Assembly (NCBI RefSeq): GCF_017742245.1
Contig: NZ_JAGHKO010000011.1
Location: 124,001-188,000 of the forward strand
Direction of reading: 5' to 3'
Length of the DNA stretch: 64,000 nt
Source: Niastella soli
Lineage (GTDB): Bacteria > Bacteroidota > Bacteroidia > Chitinophagales > Chitinophagaceae
Positions 7,606 through 16,608 of this stretch are shown one piece after another. The translations under genes and the position numbers were made by a program. The first letter of the stretch is position 1. The number at the start of each line of letters is the position of its first letter. The notes beneath the pieces were generated by a model that was not told the origin of the DNA, did no database searches, and worked only from the letters and a program-made list of their open reading frames with translations.

Positions 7606-9660
7606 ATGATCCCGAAAAAACTGCGATTGATTGCCTGCACATTTGTCCTGGGGTGGCCTGTAACCGGTGCTTGTCAGGAGTTGAAAGACCCCAAGGAATA
7701 CCAGGCGGTGCTTTCTGCCGTGGCTGCGGCTGTTAAAAAGAATCACTATAATCCGACGCCATTCAATGATGAACTTTCCGAGCAATGGTTCCAGAAGTTC
7801 CTGGAAACGGTCGATCCATTGAAACAGTTTTTTCAGCAGTCAGACCTGGTTGCCCTCAAAAAATACAGCACACTGCTCGACGATGAACTCCAGGGAGAAA
7901 AGGAACTTAAGTTCCTGCCCGCTGTGGTTGCCCGCTACAGGAACAGAGTAATAGAAGCGGGCGCCGAATACAGCAAACTATTGAAAGAACCATTGCACTT
8001 CGAACAGGAAGAATATATCCATTATGATGGCAGCGCTGTTTCCGACTTCGCACAAAATGCAAACGCATTGACCGATGCCCGCCGCAGGTATGTGAAATAC
8101 CTGGTGTTACAAAAACTGGTACAGTTACAGAACCTGGACACGCTTTCACGCAGTGAATCGCAGTTGGAAGAAATAGCCCGGCAAAAAGTGACGGTGAAAT
8201 TGGAGAAGTGGATGGAAAACAAAAAAGCGGAAGCCGTTCAGGAAAAGCTATTCGGACAATACGTGAATTGCTTTACTCATTTAATGGACCCTCACACTAC
8301 TTATTTTTCTACTACAGAAGCTAAAAAATTCCGGGACAAAATAGGCAACAAAGTGGCCGGCATAGGAGTTACCCTTGTTTTGGATGAAGAGGGTGCGAAG
8401 ATCGTACGGCTGGAAAGTACCGGCACGGCTGCCATGAATGGGTTGGAAGCGGACGATGTGATCGTTCGGGTGGGTGAGGGGCTCACCGGTGAAATGACAG
8501 AGCTCGCAGGACAGTCGTCAAGCGAAATAGCGAACCTGGTACGTGGGGAAAAAGGGACTTCGTTACGGGTGGAAATAAAGAAACCAGGTGGGAAGCTGGA
8601 GATAGTCACCATGCAACGGTCTGAGCTCGACCCGCAGGAAACTGCGGTAAAAGCACTTATAGTGCGACGAAATAATAAGAAGGTCGGTTATATAAGTTTT
8701 CCGATCTTTTACCAGGATGTGGATCCCGCTGGGCCGCAGGTAGCCACCGATGTGGCCCAGGCCATCAATCTGCTCAAAGAACAACATGTGGATGCTATTT
8801 TATTCGACCTGCGCAGGAATGGCGGTGGTTCGGTACAGGAGGTAATACGGATGGTATCGCTGCTTATTAAAGGCGGGCCGGTTGTACAGGTAAGGGAGCG
8901 GGACCGAATGCCAGTATCGCGCAGCAACCAGGATGTGAAAATGCCTTTTGGTAACAAAGGGGTGGTGGAACAGATCTATGATGGTCCGCTGGCTGTATTG
9001 GTAGATGAGTTCAGCGCCTCAGCGACAGAAATATTTGCATCGGCCATTCAGGATTACAAACGAGGTGTAATAATTGGAAGCACTTCTACTCATGGGAAAG
9101 GCACTGTGCAAAGAACAGAGCCATTAGAGAACGGAAAGTTAGGTACCCTTAACCTCACTCATTTCCAGTTTTACCGGATAAATGGAGCCTCTACACAACG
9201 AAAAGGCGTGATCCCTGATATCGTATTGCCCGACCCGAACGAGTGTTTGAAGACGCGCGAGAAGGACATGCCTTCCGCTTTGGCCTGGGATATGGTGTCG
9301 CCTGTTCCTTATGAAGCCTGGAAAGGAAAACTTGACCTGAAAAAGCTGAACCAGTTTGCCGCGAACAGAATTGCTGGTGATACCGCATTTTCTATAATAG
9401 TAAAAAATTCAGCTCAGACCTGTGAACAGATCATGAAAGACATTCCATTAAAAATGGACAGCTATAAACAGAAGCTCCGGCAACAGACTGATCTAACAGC
9501 GGTCAATACCCGCGCTTTACGGTTGCCTGCCGGCAGGGAAATGGACCTGGACGTTTTGTATCCCCGTAAGAATGAGATTTGGATCAAGGGGGTGCGTCAG
9601 GATATTTATATTGAACAGGCCGTAGCCATTGCGCTTGAAATGTGCAATGATAATAAGTAA
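7606..9660 (+). CDS. prc: Tail-specific protease (Prc/Tsp, S41A) with PDZ domain
   Basis: The 684-residue protein has a signal peptide (residues 1-23). An N-terminal helical region containing DPLKQFFQQSD and HLMDPHTTYFS is typical of Prc. A PDZ domain spans about 250-335 and the S41 protease core about 355-545. The Ser-Lys dyad is intact: Ser472 in SASATEIF and Lys498 in THGKGTVQ. A DUF3340-type C-terminal region follows. The enzyme trims periplasmic proteins from their C-termini. Its length matches Bacteroidota carboxy-terminal processing peptidases. It is monocistronic and converges on yqgE with a 36-bp gap. Confidence 0.92.
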   Translation: MIPKKLRLIACTFVLGWPVTGACQELKDPKEYQAVLSAVAAAVKKNHYNPTPFNDELSEQWFQKFLETVDPLKQFFQQSDLVALKKYSTLLDDELQGEKELKFLPAVVARYRNRVIEAGAEYSKLLKEPLHFEQEEYIHYDGSAVSDFAQNANALTDARRRYVKYLVLQKLVQLQNLDTLSRSESQLEEIARQKVTVKLEKWMENKKAEAVQEKLFGQYVNCFTHLMDPHTTYFSTTEAKKFRDKIGNKVAGIGVTLVLDEEGAKIVRLESTGTAAMNGLEADDVIVRVGEGLTGEMTELAGQSSSEIANLVRGEKGTSLRVEIKKPGGKLEIVTMQRSELDPQETAVKALIVRRNNKKVGYISFPIFYQDVDPAGPQVATDVAQAINLLKEQHVDAILFDLRRNGGGSVQEVIRMVSLLIKGGPVVQVRERDRMPVSRSNQDVKMPFGNKGVVEQIYDGPLAVLVDEFSASATEIFASAIQDYKRGVIIGSTSTHGKGTVQRTEPLENGKLGTLNLTHFQFYRINGASTQRKGVIPDIVLPDPNECLKTREKDMPSALAWDMVSPVPYEAWKGKLDLKKLNQFAANRIAGDTAFSIIVKNSAQTCEQIMKDIPLKMDSYKQKLRQQTDLTAVNTRALRLPAGREMDLDVLYPRKNEIWIKGVRQDIYIEQAVAIALEMCNDNK

Positions 9661-9696
9661 CAGCATACTGTTTTTATAGGTGAGTGGCAGGCCGTT

Positions 9697-10206
9697 TTAA
9701 TCTATTCTTTTATACAATTCTTCCCAAAGCGATTGTTCCGAAGCCTGGAAAAGCGTAGTAGCAGATGCCTGTACGGGCAGCCAGCTTCCTTCTTTGATCT
9801 CCTCTTCCAGTTCGTTCGCATCCCAGCCGCTGTAACCGATAAAGAGCCTGAGGTGGTTTATTGCGTCGCTGGCGGTGTTGAGGTATTCAACGGCCTGTTT
9901 AAAGTTACCGCCGTAATATACCCCATCACCTACCAATGTACCTTCAGAGATAGTCCCGGGAATCCGGTGGATGAAGTATAGCTTTTCTCTCTCTACCGGT
10001 CCGCCTTCATACAGCAGGAATGGTTTGCTGGTCCGGAACTCCGTCAGTTCATTAAACTTTCGTTCAAATACCTGGTTCATCACAAACCCCAGGGCACCCT
10101 TCTCATTGTACTCCGTTATATAAATGACCACTTTGTCGAAATAAGGATCATCCAGCGCAGGCGCGCTGATCAAAACAGAACCGGCTTTAAGTGTTTGATT
10201 CTCCAT
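9697..10206 (-). CDS. yqgE: YqgE/AlgH family protein
   Basis: The 169-residue protein matches the UPF0301 (YqgE/AlgH) family over its whole length. It begins AGSVLISAPALDDPYFDKVV, followed by GALGFVMNQ, the central YEGGPVEREKLYFIH and the closing LFIGYSGWDANELEEEI. It is soluble and cytoplasmic with no known catalytic activity. AlgH was once proposed as a regulator of alginate genes. A -7-like promoter element lies 16 bp upstream of the start, so the leader is very short. Confidence 0.92.
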   Translation of the reverse strand: MENQTLKAGSVLISAPALDDPYFDKVVIYITEYNEKGALGFVMNQVFERKFNELTEFRTSKPFLLYEGGPVEREKLYFIHRIPGTISEGTLVGDGVYYGGNFKQAVEYLNTASDAINHLRLFIGYSGWDANELEEEIKEGSWLPVQASATTLFQASEQSLWEELYKRID

Positions 10207-10222
10207 AATTCAATAAGAGCCG

Positions 10223-10230
10223 CAAAGATG
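10223..10230 (-). promoter_or_regulatory. Putative Bacteroidota -7 element for yqgE
   Basis: The minus-strand sequence CATCTTTG differs from the consensus TAnnTTTG at one position and lies 16 nt before the yqgE start codon. No clear -33 TTTG was found at the usual spacing. Confidence 0.35.
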
Positions 10231-10325
10231 GAACCATTTTGCGATAATTTGTACTGAAATATGTCGGGAAAATACAACAAAAGGCCCCTGGTCTTTTGGA
10301 CCTTTAGGTAGTAAAATCAAGGAAT

Positions 10326-11306
10326 ATGAAAGCATTAGTATTGAATAGTTTCGGTTCTGCGCCTGTATTGCAAACAGTAGATAAACCGGTCCCTCATGCC
10401 GGACAGGTACTTATTAAAGTAAAAGCAAGCGGGCTCAATCCACTCGATGTTAAAATTATGACCGGTCAGGCCGGACATGCGCAGGCAAAACTGCCCGCTA
10501 TATTGGGCGTTGATGTTAGCGGGATCGTAGCGGCAGTGGGAGAAGGGGTATCGAATGTTAAACCCGGCGACGAAGTGTATGGCATGGCGGGTGGGGTAGG
10601 AAATAACCCGGGCAGCCAGGCTGAATATATGACAGTCGATGCCCGGTTACTCGCGTTGAAGCCAACCAACCTTTCTTTTCATGAAGCGGCTGCCGTACCA
10701 TTGATCTTTATTACAGCCTGGGAAGGCCTGGTTGATCGTGTTAACGTGCAGCAGGGACAACGGGTCCTGGTCCATGGCGGCGCCGGTGGCGTTGGGCATA
10801 TTGCCGTACAAATTGCAAAAGCTCGGGGGGCGGAAGTATTTGCCACCGTACGAAAACCACAATTTGATCAGATAAAAAGGTATGGTGCGGTGCCCATCGA
10901 TTATACGGCAACGACAGTGGAGGAGTATGTGAATGAATATACCGGTGGAAAAGGGTTTGATGTGGTCATGGATAATGTGGGTGGTACCACGCTCGACGAT
11001 TCCTTTAATGGGGTAAAACAGTATGGTCATGTAGTGAGTATAATAGGGCGGGGAACACACAGCCTGGCGCCACTGGCGTTACGCGGCGCTACCTATTCAA
11101 CCGTTTTCACGTTGATACCGCTGTTATTTGATAACGGCCGGGCGCATCATGGGGAGATCCTGCAGCAAGCCACTAAATTAATAGAAGCAGGGTTGGTTAA
11201 ACCGGACGTATCTCCAGCTGTATACAGTTTGGAAACAGCAACGGCAGCCTATGAGGAGTTGAAAGGAAAGACAGGAAAAGGAAAGGTCGTAATTGACGTA
11301 AATTAA
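10326..11306 (+). CDS. NADP-dependent zeta-crystallin-like oxidoreductase (MDR family)
   Basis: The 326-residue protein is a zinc-independent medium-chain dehydrogenase/reductase. It has an N-terminal GroES-like domain (PAILGVDVSGIVAAVG, DEVYG) and a Rossmann domain with the nucleotide motif VHGGAGGVGHIAVQIAKARG. There are no structural-zinc cysteines. Such enzymes reduce quinones or alkenals with NADPH. The C-terminal LETATAAYEELKGKTGKGKVVI is typical of the family. It diverges from yqgE and converges on the AraC gene, which may regulate it, though nothing in the sequence proves that. Confidence 0.88.
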   Translation: MKALVLNSFGSAPVLQTVDKPVPHAGQVLIKVKASGLNPLDVKIMTGQAGHAQAKLPAILGVDVSGIVAAVGEGVSNVKPGDEVYGMAGGVGNNPGSQAEYMTVDARLLALKPTNLSFHEAAAVPLIFITAWEGLVDRVNVQQGQRVLVHGGAGGVGHIAVQIAKARGAEVFATVRKPQFDQIKRYGAVPIDYTATTVEEYVNEYTGGKGFDVVMDNVGGTTLDDSFNGVKQYGHVVSIIGRGTHSLAPLALRGATYSTVFTLIPLLFDNGRAHHGEILQQATKLIEAGLVKPDVSPAVYSLETATAAYEELKGKTGKGKVVIDVN

Positions 11307-11319
11307 AATAGTGATGATC

Positions 11320-11357
11320 GCAGCAGTTGATTATTTATACAGTAATTGACTGCTGCT
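11320..11357. terminator. Hairpin between convergent genes
   Basis: An inverted repeat (GCAGCAGT and its complement, with partial pairing into the loop) sits in the 28-bp gap and overlaps the end of the AraC gene. It probably serves as a terminator for the convergent pair. The T-tracts are weak. Confidence 0.45.
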
Positions 11358-12255
11358 GTTTTCGATAGGCCGTTGGGGTGAGCCCCTTATATTTTTTAAA
11401 AAGCCGGTTCAGGTGACTTTCATCGGTAAAGCCGAGTTCAGATACAATCTCATTGATGCGCATATCGCTGTGCTGTAACCGGGTTTCAACCAGCTTCAGC
11501 TTGTAATTGATAATATACTGTTGAACGCTTTCGCCGGTATGTTTTTTAAAATAGCGGCTGAGATAACCATCTGCAATCCCAAGCTGGCCGGCGATGATGT
11601 CGGCCTTTAATTTCTCCCCATCGTAAATGTTTTCCTGAATATAGTTGAGGATCTTAACAACGGTATTGGTGGTGTTATCTACCACTTTGTTTGACATGGT
11701 CATGCCGATATTTCTTGCTACGATGGTGATGACCGTGTTCACGATCTGTGAAATGATCTCCTGGTGATACAGTTGTTTCTGTGTCCACTCCCCCAGGAGC
11801 GATTCCATCATTGCTTTTGCCAGTATTTTATCAGGCGGATTGCGCAGAATGCAACCCGGTTGATGGCTGGCGTTATTCAGCATATATTCCAGTTTTTGGG
11901 TCCATTCTTTGTGCCGGGGATCGTTCTGTTGCTGTGACTTTACATAGATGTCGTTAAAGCGAATAAATACCAGTTCAGTAGTAGTGTCTATTTGGAAGGA
12001 ATGCCAGTCTTCCGGTGTAATGAGGAACAGGTGACCGGGTTGATAGTTGAAATTGTTTTCATTGATACATTGAACACCGGTACCACTGGCTATATAAACC
12101 AGTTCAAAGAAGTTGTGTTTGTGTGCCGATTTAGGGCAAACGTCTACCTTGGTATAATAGATCTCAAAAGGCTGGTAAAGACTTTCCTTCTGCATATGCC
12201 ATAAAGTAACGTAATTCCATGTAAATAGTTTGTTAACGAGAGCTAATATCCTCAT
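11335..12255 (-). CDS. AraC-family transcriptional regulator
   Basis: The 306-residue protein has an N-terminal cupin-like sensor domain (about 30-150: HKHNFFELVYIASGTG, PGHLFLITPEDWHSF) and a C-terminal double helix-turn-helix (about 205-300: DIIAGQLGIADGYLSRYFKK and IVSELGFTDESHLNRLFKKY). This is the layout of sugar-responsive AraC regulators. The first 20 residues before MQKESLY look unnatural for this family, so an internal start at 12195 is possible. It diverges from the DUF3826 gene, 90 bp away, and could control it. Confidence 0.88.
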   Translation of the reverse strand: MRILALVNKLFTWNYVTLWHMQKESLYQPFEIYYTKVDVCPKSAHKHNFFELVYIASGTGVQCINENNFNYQPGHLFLITPEDWHSFQIDTTTELVFIRFNDIYVKSQQQNDPRHKEWTQKLEYMLNNASHQPGCILRNPPDKILAKAMMESLLGEWTQKQLYHQEIISQIVNTVITIVARNIGMTMSNKVVDNTTNTVVKILNYIQENIYDGEKLKADIIAGQLGIADGYLSRYFKKHTGESVQQYIINYKLKLVETRLQHSDMRINEIVSELGFTDESHLNRLFKKYKGLTPTAYRKQQQSITV

Positions 12256-12344
12256 TTACAGCCTAAATTAAAGGAGGTAGGATGCAACCATTTTCTTTCT
12301 CTGACCTTCTTTTATGCATTATTTTAGCAAACAACACTTACGTC

Positions 12345-13031
12345 ATGATGAAACGCCTGCCAATTATTGTTTTATTGACATTTACGTTGCCTGTTCTTTG
12401 TTGGGCACAAACCGACAGCGCGGCCAAAGCTGCAGCGGCAACAGCTAAATCTAACGCAGAAGTAGAAAAGAAAGCAGCGGAATGGGCAGCCGGATTGAAG
12501 TTAGCCGATGCGGGAAAAGAGAAAAGAGTAGCGGCGGCTGTTACCACGCATTTAAAGACCATTCGCGACTGGAACAATGAGCATCCTTTCACTACGGTAC
12601 CTGCGGGGATAAATCCAGCTACTGGTAATAAGCTGTCTGAGATGGACCGCCAGATCATTGCCAATTCTGCCATGCCGGCTTCCGTACATAAAGACCTGAT
12701 GGATATCTTAAATAAAGACCTTACGCCAGAACAGGTAGAGTATATCCTCGATCAGTATACCATTGGTAAAGTGGCCTTTACCATGAAGGGCTATAAGGCG
12801 ATCGTTACTGACCTGAAACCGGAAGAGGAAGCTAAGATCCTGGAGTATCTAAAACAGGCCCGTGAGCAGGCGATCGATTATAAGAGTATCAAACAGGTAT
12901 CTGCCATTTTTGAGATCTATAAAACAAAATGCGAGCAGTATTTGAACAGCAATGGCCGCAACTGGAAAGAATTGTTCAAAGCGTATGTGAATAAGGTGAA
13001 AGCTGAAAAGGCAGCGGCGGGAAAGAAATAA
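12345..13031 (+). CDS. Secreted DUF3826 protein
   Basis: From the chosen ATGATG start the product is about 228 residues, with a good signal peptide (MMKRLPIIVLLTFTLPVLCW). The mature part is helical and Ala/Lys-rich. It carries the DUF3826 signature around TIRDWNNEHPF, MDRQIIANSAMP and VEYILDQYTIGKVAFTMKGY. DUF3826 proteins occur in Bacteroidota near pectin and other polysaccharide genes; their function is unknown. An upstream in-frame ATG at 12282 has an unusually good AAGGAGG 4 nt before it, but it would bury the signal peptide, so 12345 is preferred. It is divergent from the AraC gene. Confidence 0.75.
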   Translation: MMKRLPIIVLLTFTLPVLCWAQTDSAAKAAAATAKSNAEVEKKAAEWAAGLKLADAGKEKRVAAAVTTHLKTIRDWNNEHPFTTVPAGINPATGNKLSEMDRQIIANSAMPASVHKDLMDILNKDLTPEQVEYILDQYTIGKVAFTMKGYKAIVTDLKPEEEAKILEYLKQAREQAIDYKSIKQVSAIFEIYKTKCEQYLNSNGRNWKELFKAYVNKVKAEKAAAGKK

Positions 13032-13037
13032 TGGTTA

Positions 13038-13107
13038 ACCAGACCTGTAAGGTTTGCCATCGGGTGTTGAGCAATCAGTGGGTTTAAGCGATCCTGACAG
13101 GTCTGGT
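13038..13107. repeat. Inverted repeat, ACCAGACCTGT type
   Basis: Eleven-base perfect arms (ACCAGACCTGT and ACAGGTCTGGT) are separated by 48 nt, with partial pairing further in. It lies directly after the DUF3826 stop codon. It shares its AGACCTGTAA core with the next inverted repeat, so both look like copies of a REP-like intergenic element. Confidence 0.6.
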
Positions 13108-13136
13108 CCCTGGTTAAGTTTGCATTACTTTAAACA

Positions 13137-13197
13137 AGACCTGTAAGGGGCGCATAAACAGGCAAATGCAAGCTCAAATGGCGCACTTTACAGGTCT
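13137..13197. repeat. Inverted repeat, AGACCTGTAA type
   Basis: The arms AGACCTGTAAGGGGCGC and GCGCACTTTACAGGTCT pair over 17 positions with few mismatches, around a 27-nt loop. It fills the gap between the convergent DUF3826 and pirin genes together with the neighbouring repeat. It may act as a terminator or be a REP element. Confidence 0.6.
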
Positions 13198-13204
13198 TTC
13201 ACAT

Positions 13205-14080
13205 TTATTGATAATTGATGATCCCATATTTACCCGCATGAAAATCCCGGTAGGCGGTGGCAATCTCCTGTTGGGTGTTCATTACAAAAGGCCCGTACGA
13301 AACAATGGGTTCGGTGTATGGTTCCCCACCAAACAAAATAAGATCGGTGGCGGACTGGCCCATATTACTGATCTCGATTGCTGCCTGTTCGTTATCAAAC
13401 AACAGAAAATCGCCCCCGGTGAATTCTTCATTATTCACTACAGCACCCTGTAAAGGAAGAAAGGCCGCATATTCCCAATCCTTATTGGTGTCGATGGTAA
13501 AATGACCGCCTGCGTTCAGGTGAAGATGATAGAGTAATTGTTTTGTATAACTTGGGATCTTTGACACCAGGTTTTCATATTCACCGGCAATTACTTTCAG
13601 CCAGCCTGCATTGGCTGGTAATATGTGTTTAGGCATGTCGCCAGCCTGCACCGGAAGATAATCAGGCCGGGTTGCCTTTTGACTGGCGGGTAAGTTGATC
13701 CAGAATTGCATGGCATGGGTTAACAGATCATTTGCTTCAACGTCTACATTTACCGCTTCATCATGTATAATGCCATTGCCGGCTTTCATCCATTGGGCGC
13801 CACCTGATCTTACTTTGGCGTGATGCCCGGCACTATCATGGTGATCAGCTTCCCCATTGATGATATAGGTAAGCGTGGCAATGCCCCTGTGCGGATGAGC
13901 ACCTGTGCCATCAACTTCCTTAATGGGGGCATTGGGGGAGTGGCTGGCGGGCATCAGGTGGTCTAAAAAAACAAATGGGCCAACGGCATCTGCGTACCGG
14001 TTGGGTAAAATGCGATTGATCTTGTATTCGCCAATATCGGCCCGGTGGCCCTGCGAGGTAAAAATGATTTTCTTCTTCAT
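13205..14080 (-). CDS. Pirin family protein
   Basis: The 291-residue bicupin carries the pirin metal site in its N-terminal half (GTGAHPHRGIATLTYII, then GGAQWMKAGNGIIHDEA), which supplies three His and one Glu ligands. The C-terminal half matches Pirin_C (LLYHLHLNAGGHFTI, LLFGGEPYTEPIVSYGPFVM). Bacterial pirins can show quercetinase activity or bind metabolic enzymes; the role here is not determined. A Crp/Fnr regulator gene lies 102 bp upstream on the same strand. Confidence 0.92.
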   Translation of the reverse strand: MKKKIIFTSQGHRADIGEYKINRILPNRYADAVGPFVFLDHLMPASHSPNAPIKEVDGTGAHPHRGIATLTYIINGEADHHDSAGHHAKVRSGGAQWMKAGNGIIHDEAVNVDVEANDLLTHAMQFWINLPASQKATRPDYLPVQAGDMPKHILPANAGWLKVIAGEYENLVSKIPSYTKQLLYHLHLNAGGHFTIDTNKDWEYAAFLPLQGAVVNNEEFTGGDFLLFDNEQAAIEISNMGQSATDLILFGGEPYTEPIVSYGPFVMNTQQEIATAYRDFHAGKYGIINYQ

Positions 14081-14182
14081 TGTTGTGTATCCTTTTCAAC
14101 ACAAAATTGCAACCAGCGGGGCCCGCAAAACGATGATAAATGTCACAAAATAGTGGTGTAATAAGTCACAATAAAAGAGGTG

Positions 14183-14764
14183 TTATTTCTTTGCGGCATG
14201 ACTACGCAGGCGGCTGAGCGTTTCCCGGCTGATGCCCAGGTAAGAAGCAATGAGGTGCTGGGGGAAGCGTTGCAGGAATTCAGGGTAGGTTTGAACCAGT
14301 TCGGCATATCGTTCTTCGGCCGACAGGCTAATGGAGGAAACTCTTCGTTGCGTGGCGATGGCGAAGTTATCGTCCATCTTTTTTGTCATTTCATTAATGG
14401 CTGGAATGGCGCTTAAACTGCCCAGGAAATCGGCTCTTGTAAGCGTTAATAGTTCACAATCTTCCCAGGCGTCGATATTGTAGCGGGAGGGGGTGAGCAT
14501 GATATAACTTTCCCGGTCAGATACCCACCAGTTCTCAATAGACAACCTTAGGATATGTTCTACGCCTTTGTCGTCAACCCGGTATTGCCGCATGGCCCCT
14601 TTTACAATAAAGGCGGCATATTTGCATACTTCTCCTTCCTGCAAAAAGAACTGCCGCTTTTTTAATTTCTTAGGAACAAATACTTCTTTGATCACCTCCA
14701 CCTCAGCGGCGGTGAGTGGGGTGGAGGAGTGTTCACTGATATATGTCAACAACGTTTCATGCAT
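14183..14764 (-). CDS. Crp/Fnr-family transcriptional regulator
   Basis: With the start at MHETLLTYI the product is 193 residues, the usual length for small Bacteroidota Crp-like proteins. It has a cyclic-nucleotide-binding-fold domain (about 15-130: KLKKRQFFLQEGEVCKYAAF, VKGAMRQYRVDDKG) and a C-terminal winged helix (ERYAELVQTYPEFLQRFP, YLGISRETLSRLR). The classical cAMP phosphate-binding motif is not evident. The open frame extends 135 bp further upstream, but that part crosses the promoter and runs into the divergent SDR gene, so it is rejected. Confidence 0.88.
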   Translation of the reverse strand: MHETLLTYISEHSSTPLTAAEVEVIKEVFVPKKLKKRQFFLQEGEVCKYAAFIVKGAMRQYRVDDKGVEHILRLSIENWWVSDRESYIMLTPSRYNIDAWEDCELLTLTRADFLGSLSAIPAINEMTKKMDDNFAIATQRRVSSISLSAEERYAELVQTYPEFLQRFPQHLIASYLGISRETLSRLRSHAAKK

Positions 14765-14780
14765 GGTTAACGGGTTGAAA

Positions 14781-14788
14781 CAAATATA
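14781..14788 (-). promoter_or_regulatory. -7 promoter element of the Crp/Fnr gene
   Basis: TATATTTG on the minus strand is a perfect match to the Bacteroidota -7 consensus TAnnTTTG, 16 nt before the start codon at 14764. It supports that start over the longer open frame. No clear -33 TTTG was seen. Confidence 0.5.
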
Positions 14789-14813
14789 AATGATCTGTAG
14801 TATTTTGTGTGGC

Positions 14814-15524
14814 ATGAAGATCATCATTATTGGCGCTACCTCGGGTATGGGCAGGGAACTGGCCCAACAATACCTGGCATTAGGCCATACGGTGGCCATT
14901 ACCGGCAGGCGGGCTGAATTATTACTGGAATTGAAAACGCAATTCCCAGCCCTGTATACCGGCTGTTTTGATGTGCAGACTGATGATGCGGTGGACAGGT
15001 TGCAGCTGCTTATTACGCAAATGGGCGGTCTTGATCTGTTGATCTATAGTGCCGGTTATGGTGATCCTTCTACAGAATTGGTTCCGGCAATTGAAATAGA
15101 TTCCACGGCCACCAATGTGATGGGTTTTGTAAAAATAGCTACCTATACTTTTAATTATTTTCTGCAACAAGGTCATGGCCAGCTGGCGGTGATCTCCTCT
15201 GTGGCGGCGCTAAGAGGCAATAGCTGGACGCCCGCCTATAGTGCCAGCAAGGCCTACGTTAGCAATTATGCGGAAGGACTGAACATAAAAGCCCGTAAGC
15301 TTAACACAAATATTGTGATAACGGATATTCGTCCGGGTTTTGTAAAAACCAAAATGGCCAAGGGGAACGGACAGTTCTGGGTGGCGCCGGTTGAGAAAGC
15401 GGCCCGGCAGATCAGGGCGGCCATTGACGCTAAGAAACGGGTGGCCTACGTTACAAAACGCTGGTGGTTGATTGCTTTTATTATGAAACGACTTCCTTAT
15501 TGGTTATATAATAAGATCGGGTAA
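14814..15524 (+). CDS. Short-chain dehydrogenase/reductase (SDR)
   Basis: From ATG 14814 the product is 236 residues and starts directly with the Rossmann motif MKIIIIGATSGMGRELA. The catalytic residues are present: Ser in VISSVAAL and Tyr/Lys in YSASKAYVSNYAEGL. Such enzymes use NAD(P)H to reduce or oxidise small carbonyl compounds; the substrate is unknown. The eight residues before this Met are rejected because they precede the glycine motif unnaturally. It is divergent from the Crp/Fnr gene by 49 bp, so the two may be coregulated. Confidence 0.88.
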   Translation: MKIIIIGATSGMGRELAQQYLALGHTVAITGRRAELLLELKTQFPALYTGCFDVQTDDAVDRLQLLITQMGGLDLLIYSAGYGDPSTELVPAIEIDSTATNVMGFVKIATYTFNYFLQQGHGQLAVISSVAALRGNSWTPAYSASKAYVSNYAEGLNIKARKLNTNIVITDIRPGFVKTKMAKGNGQFWVAPVEKAARQIRAAIDAKKRVAYVTKRWWLIAFIMKRLPYWLYNKIG

Positions 15525-15536
15525 AGGATTGCCGTA

Positions 15537-16313
15537 TTAATTACTCCCCGAATTTATTGGAGTCTTCGTGGAATCACTTGCTACAACCGGGTGATCCTGT
15601 TTCCACATGTATTTAAAGGACTCTCCACAGGCTTTGATGTAGGAATAGTAATCATAGTCTGTTTCAAAGCCCTGTATTGTTTCATAAGTGGGGCGGTATT
15701 CAACCATAAATGAATCCAGTGCCGGTGAGGTAAGCCCGGTAATACGCCTTACCAGCGCTTTGCTGAAGCGATGATCTACATATTTATCCTGCTCCTGTCG
15801 GATCAGAAAAGACCGGAAGCGGTCCAGTCTGGCCATCCTTTTTGCATTAAAGATGGCGTCAAAACTTACCCCTACACCAAAGCTGCTGGGAGTGCTTAGG
15901 TAATCTGGTGCAAAGTCGAAGATCTTTTTGTTTTCCTGGCGGTTGGCCAGAGAGTCCATATGGTAACTGGGCTGCTTCACGGTTACTGAAGGCAGCATAT
16001 CAACCGATACAGGCAAACTGATATCCAGAGGCTGATCGGGTGTTAATCTGCTAACAAGAAATTTATCGGTAGCTTTTCCGAGGTAGGAAAAATATATAGA
16101 ATCGTTGTTGGGTACTTTTATTGAATAATGCCCCAATGTATCAGTGATAGTGCCTATACCGGAAGTACTCAGCACGCTTACATTGGGTACACCATAACGG
16201 ACCTGCTTATCATACACGGTACCTTTTATCACCACCTGGGCAACGGTTACCTGGCATAACAGAACTAAAAACAGCAATAAAATATTACTACGAAGGATCA
16301 TTAATCGCATCAT
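15537..16313 (-). CDS. Carboxypeptidase-regulatory-like domain protein
   Basis: The 258-residue protein has a signal peptide ending at TVAQ. It then has one CarboxypepD_reg-like beta-sandwich (about 27-105: VIKGTVYDKQVRYGVPNVSV, TDTLGHYSIKVPNNDSIYFS), the same module that opens many SusC proteins. Here it stands without a barrel. The C-terminal region (about 110-258) is charged and has no recognised domain; it is conserved in Bacteroidota but uncharacterised. A periplasmic or outer-membrane location is likely. It converges on the SDR gene with a 12-bp gap. Confidence 0.7.
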   Translation of the reverse strand: MMRLMILRSNILLLFLVLLCQVTVAQVVIKGTVYDKQVRYGVPNVSVLSTSGIGTITDTLGHYSIKVPNNDSIYFSYLGKATDKFLVSRLTPDQPLDISLPVSVDMLPSVTVKQPSYHMDSLANRQENKKIFDFAPDYLSTPSSFGVGVSFDAIFNAKRMARLDRFRSFLIRQEQDKYVDHRFSKALVRRITGLTSPALDSFMVEYRPTYETIQGFETDYDYYSYIKACGESFKYMWKQDHPVVASDSTKTPINSGSN

Positions 16314-16608
16314 GCTCGCCTGATTTTAAAGGCATTAGTATCTGGTCGGGAGTTTTCCTGGGTGTGCCCTGTAAAAATAGAGATTTCCTGGAATAATAAT
16401 ACAAAACAAGACAAACCGGGTGCTTTTATAGACGAAACCAATTAAACAATTCCCTGTACTCCATCCTATATGCAATCCCTTGCCGCTGAAGCTTTATTAG
16501 TGCAATCGAATTCGTAGTTGGTGGCTTACATGCTGCTCGTTTTTTCCAAACCCCGTATTTAGTAGATATACATTTTTTTTAATAGGAATCATCCATTATA
16601 CGCTTTGG
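16314..16608. other. Intergenic region, left part
   Basis: AT-rich divergent spacer between the CarboxypepD_reg gene and the SusC/D locus. No ORF, RNA gene or convincing TAnnTTTG promoter was found here. It contains a T8 run near 16572. Confidence 0.4.

Noticed and set aside
10647-11060. 137-codon minus-strand open frame
   Set aside because: It is antisense to the well-supported oxidoreductase gene and has no family resemblance.
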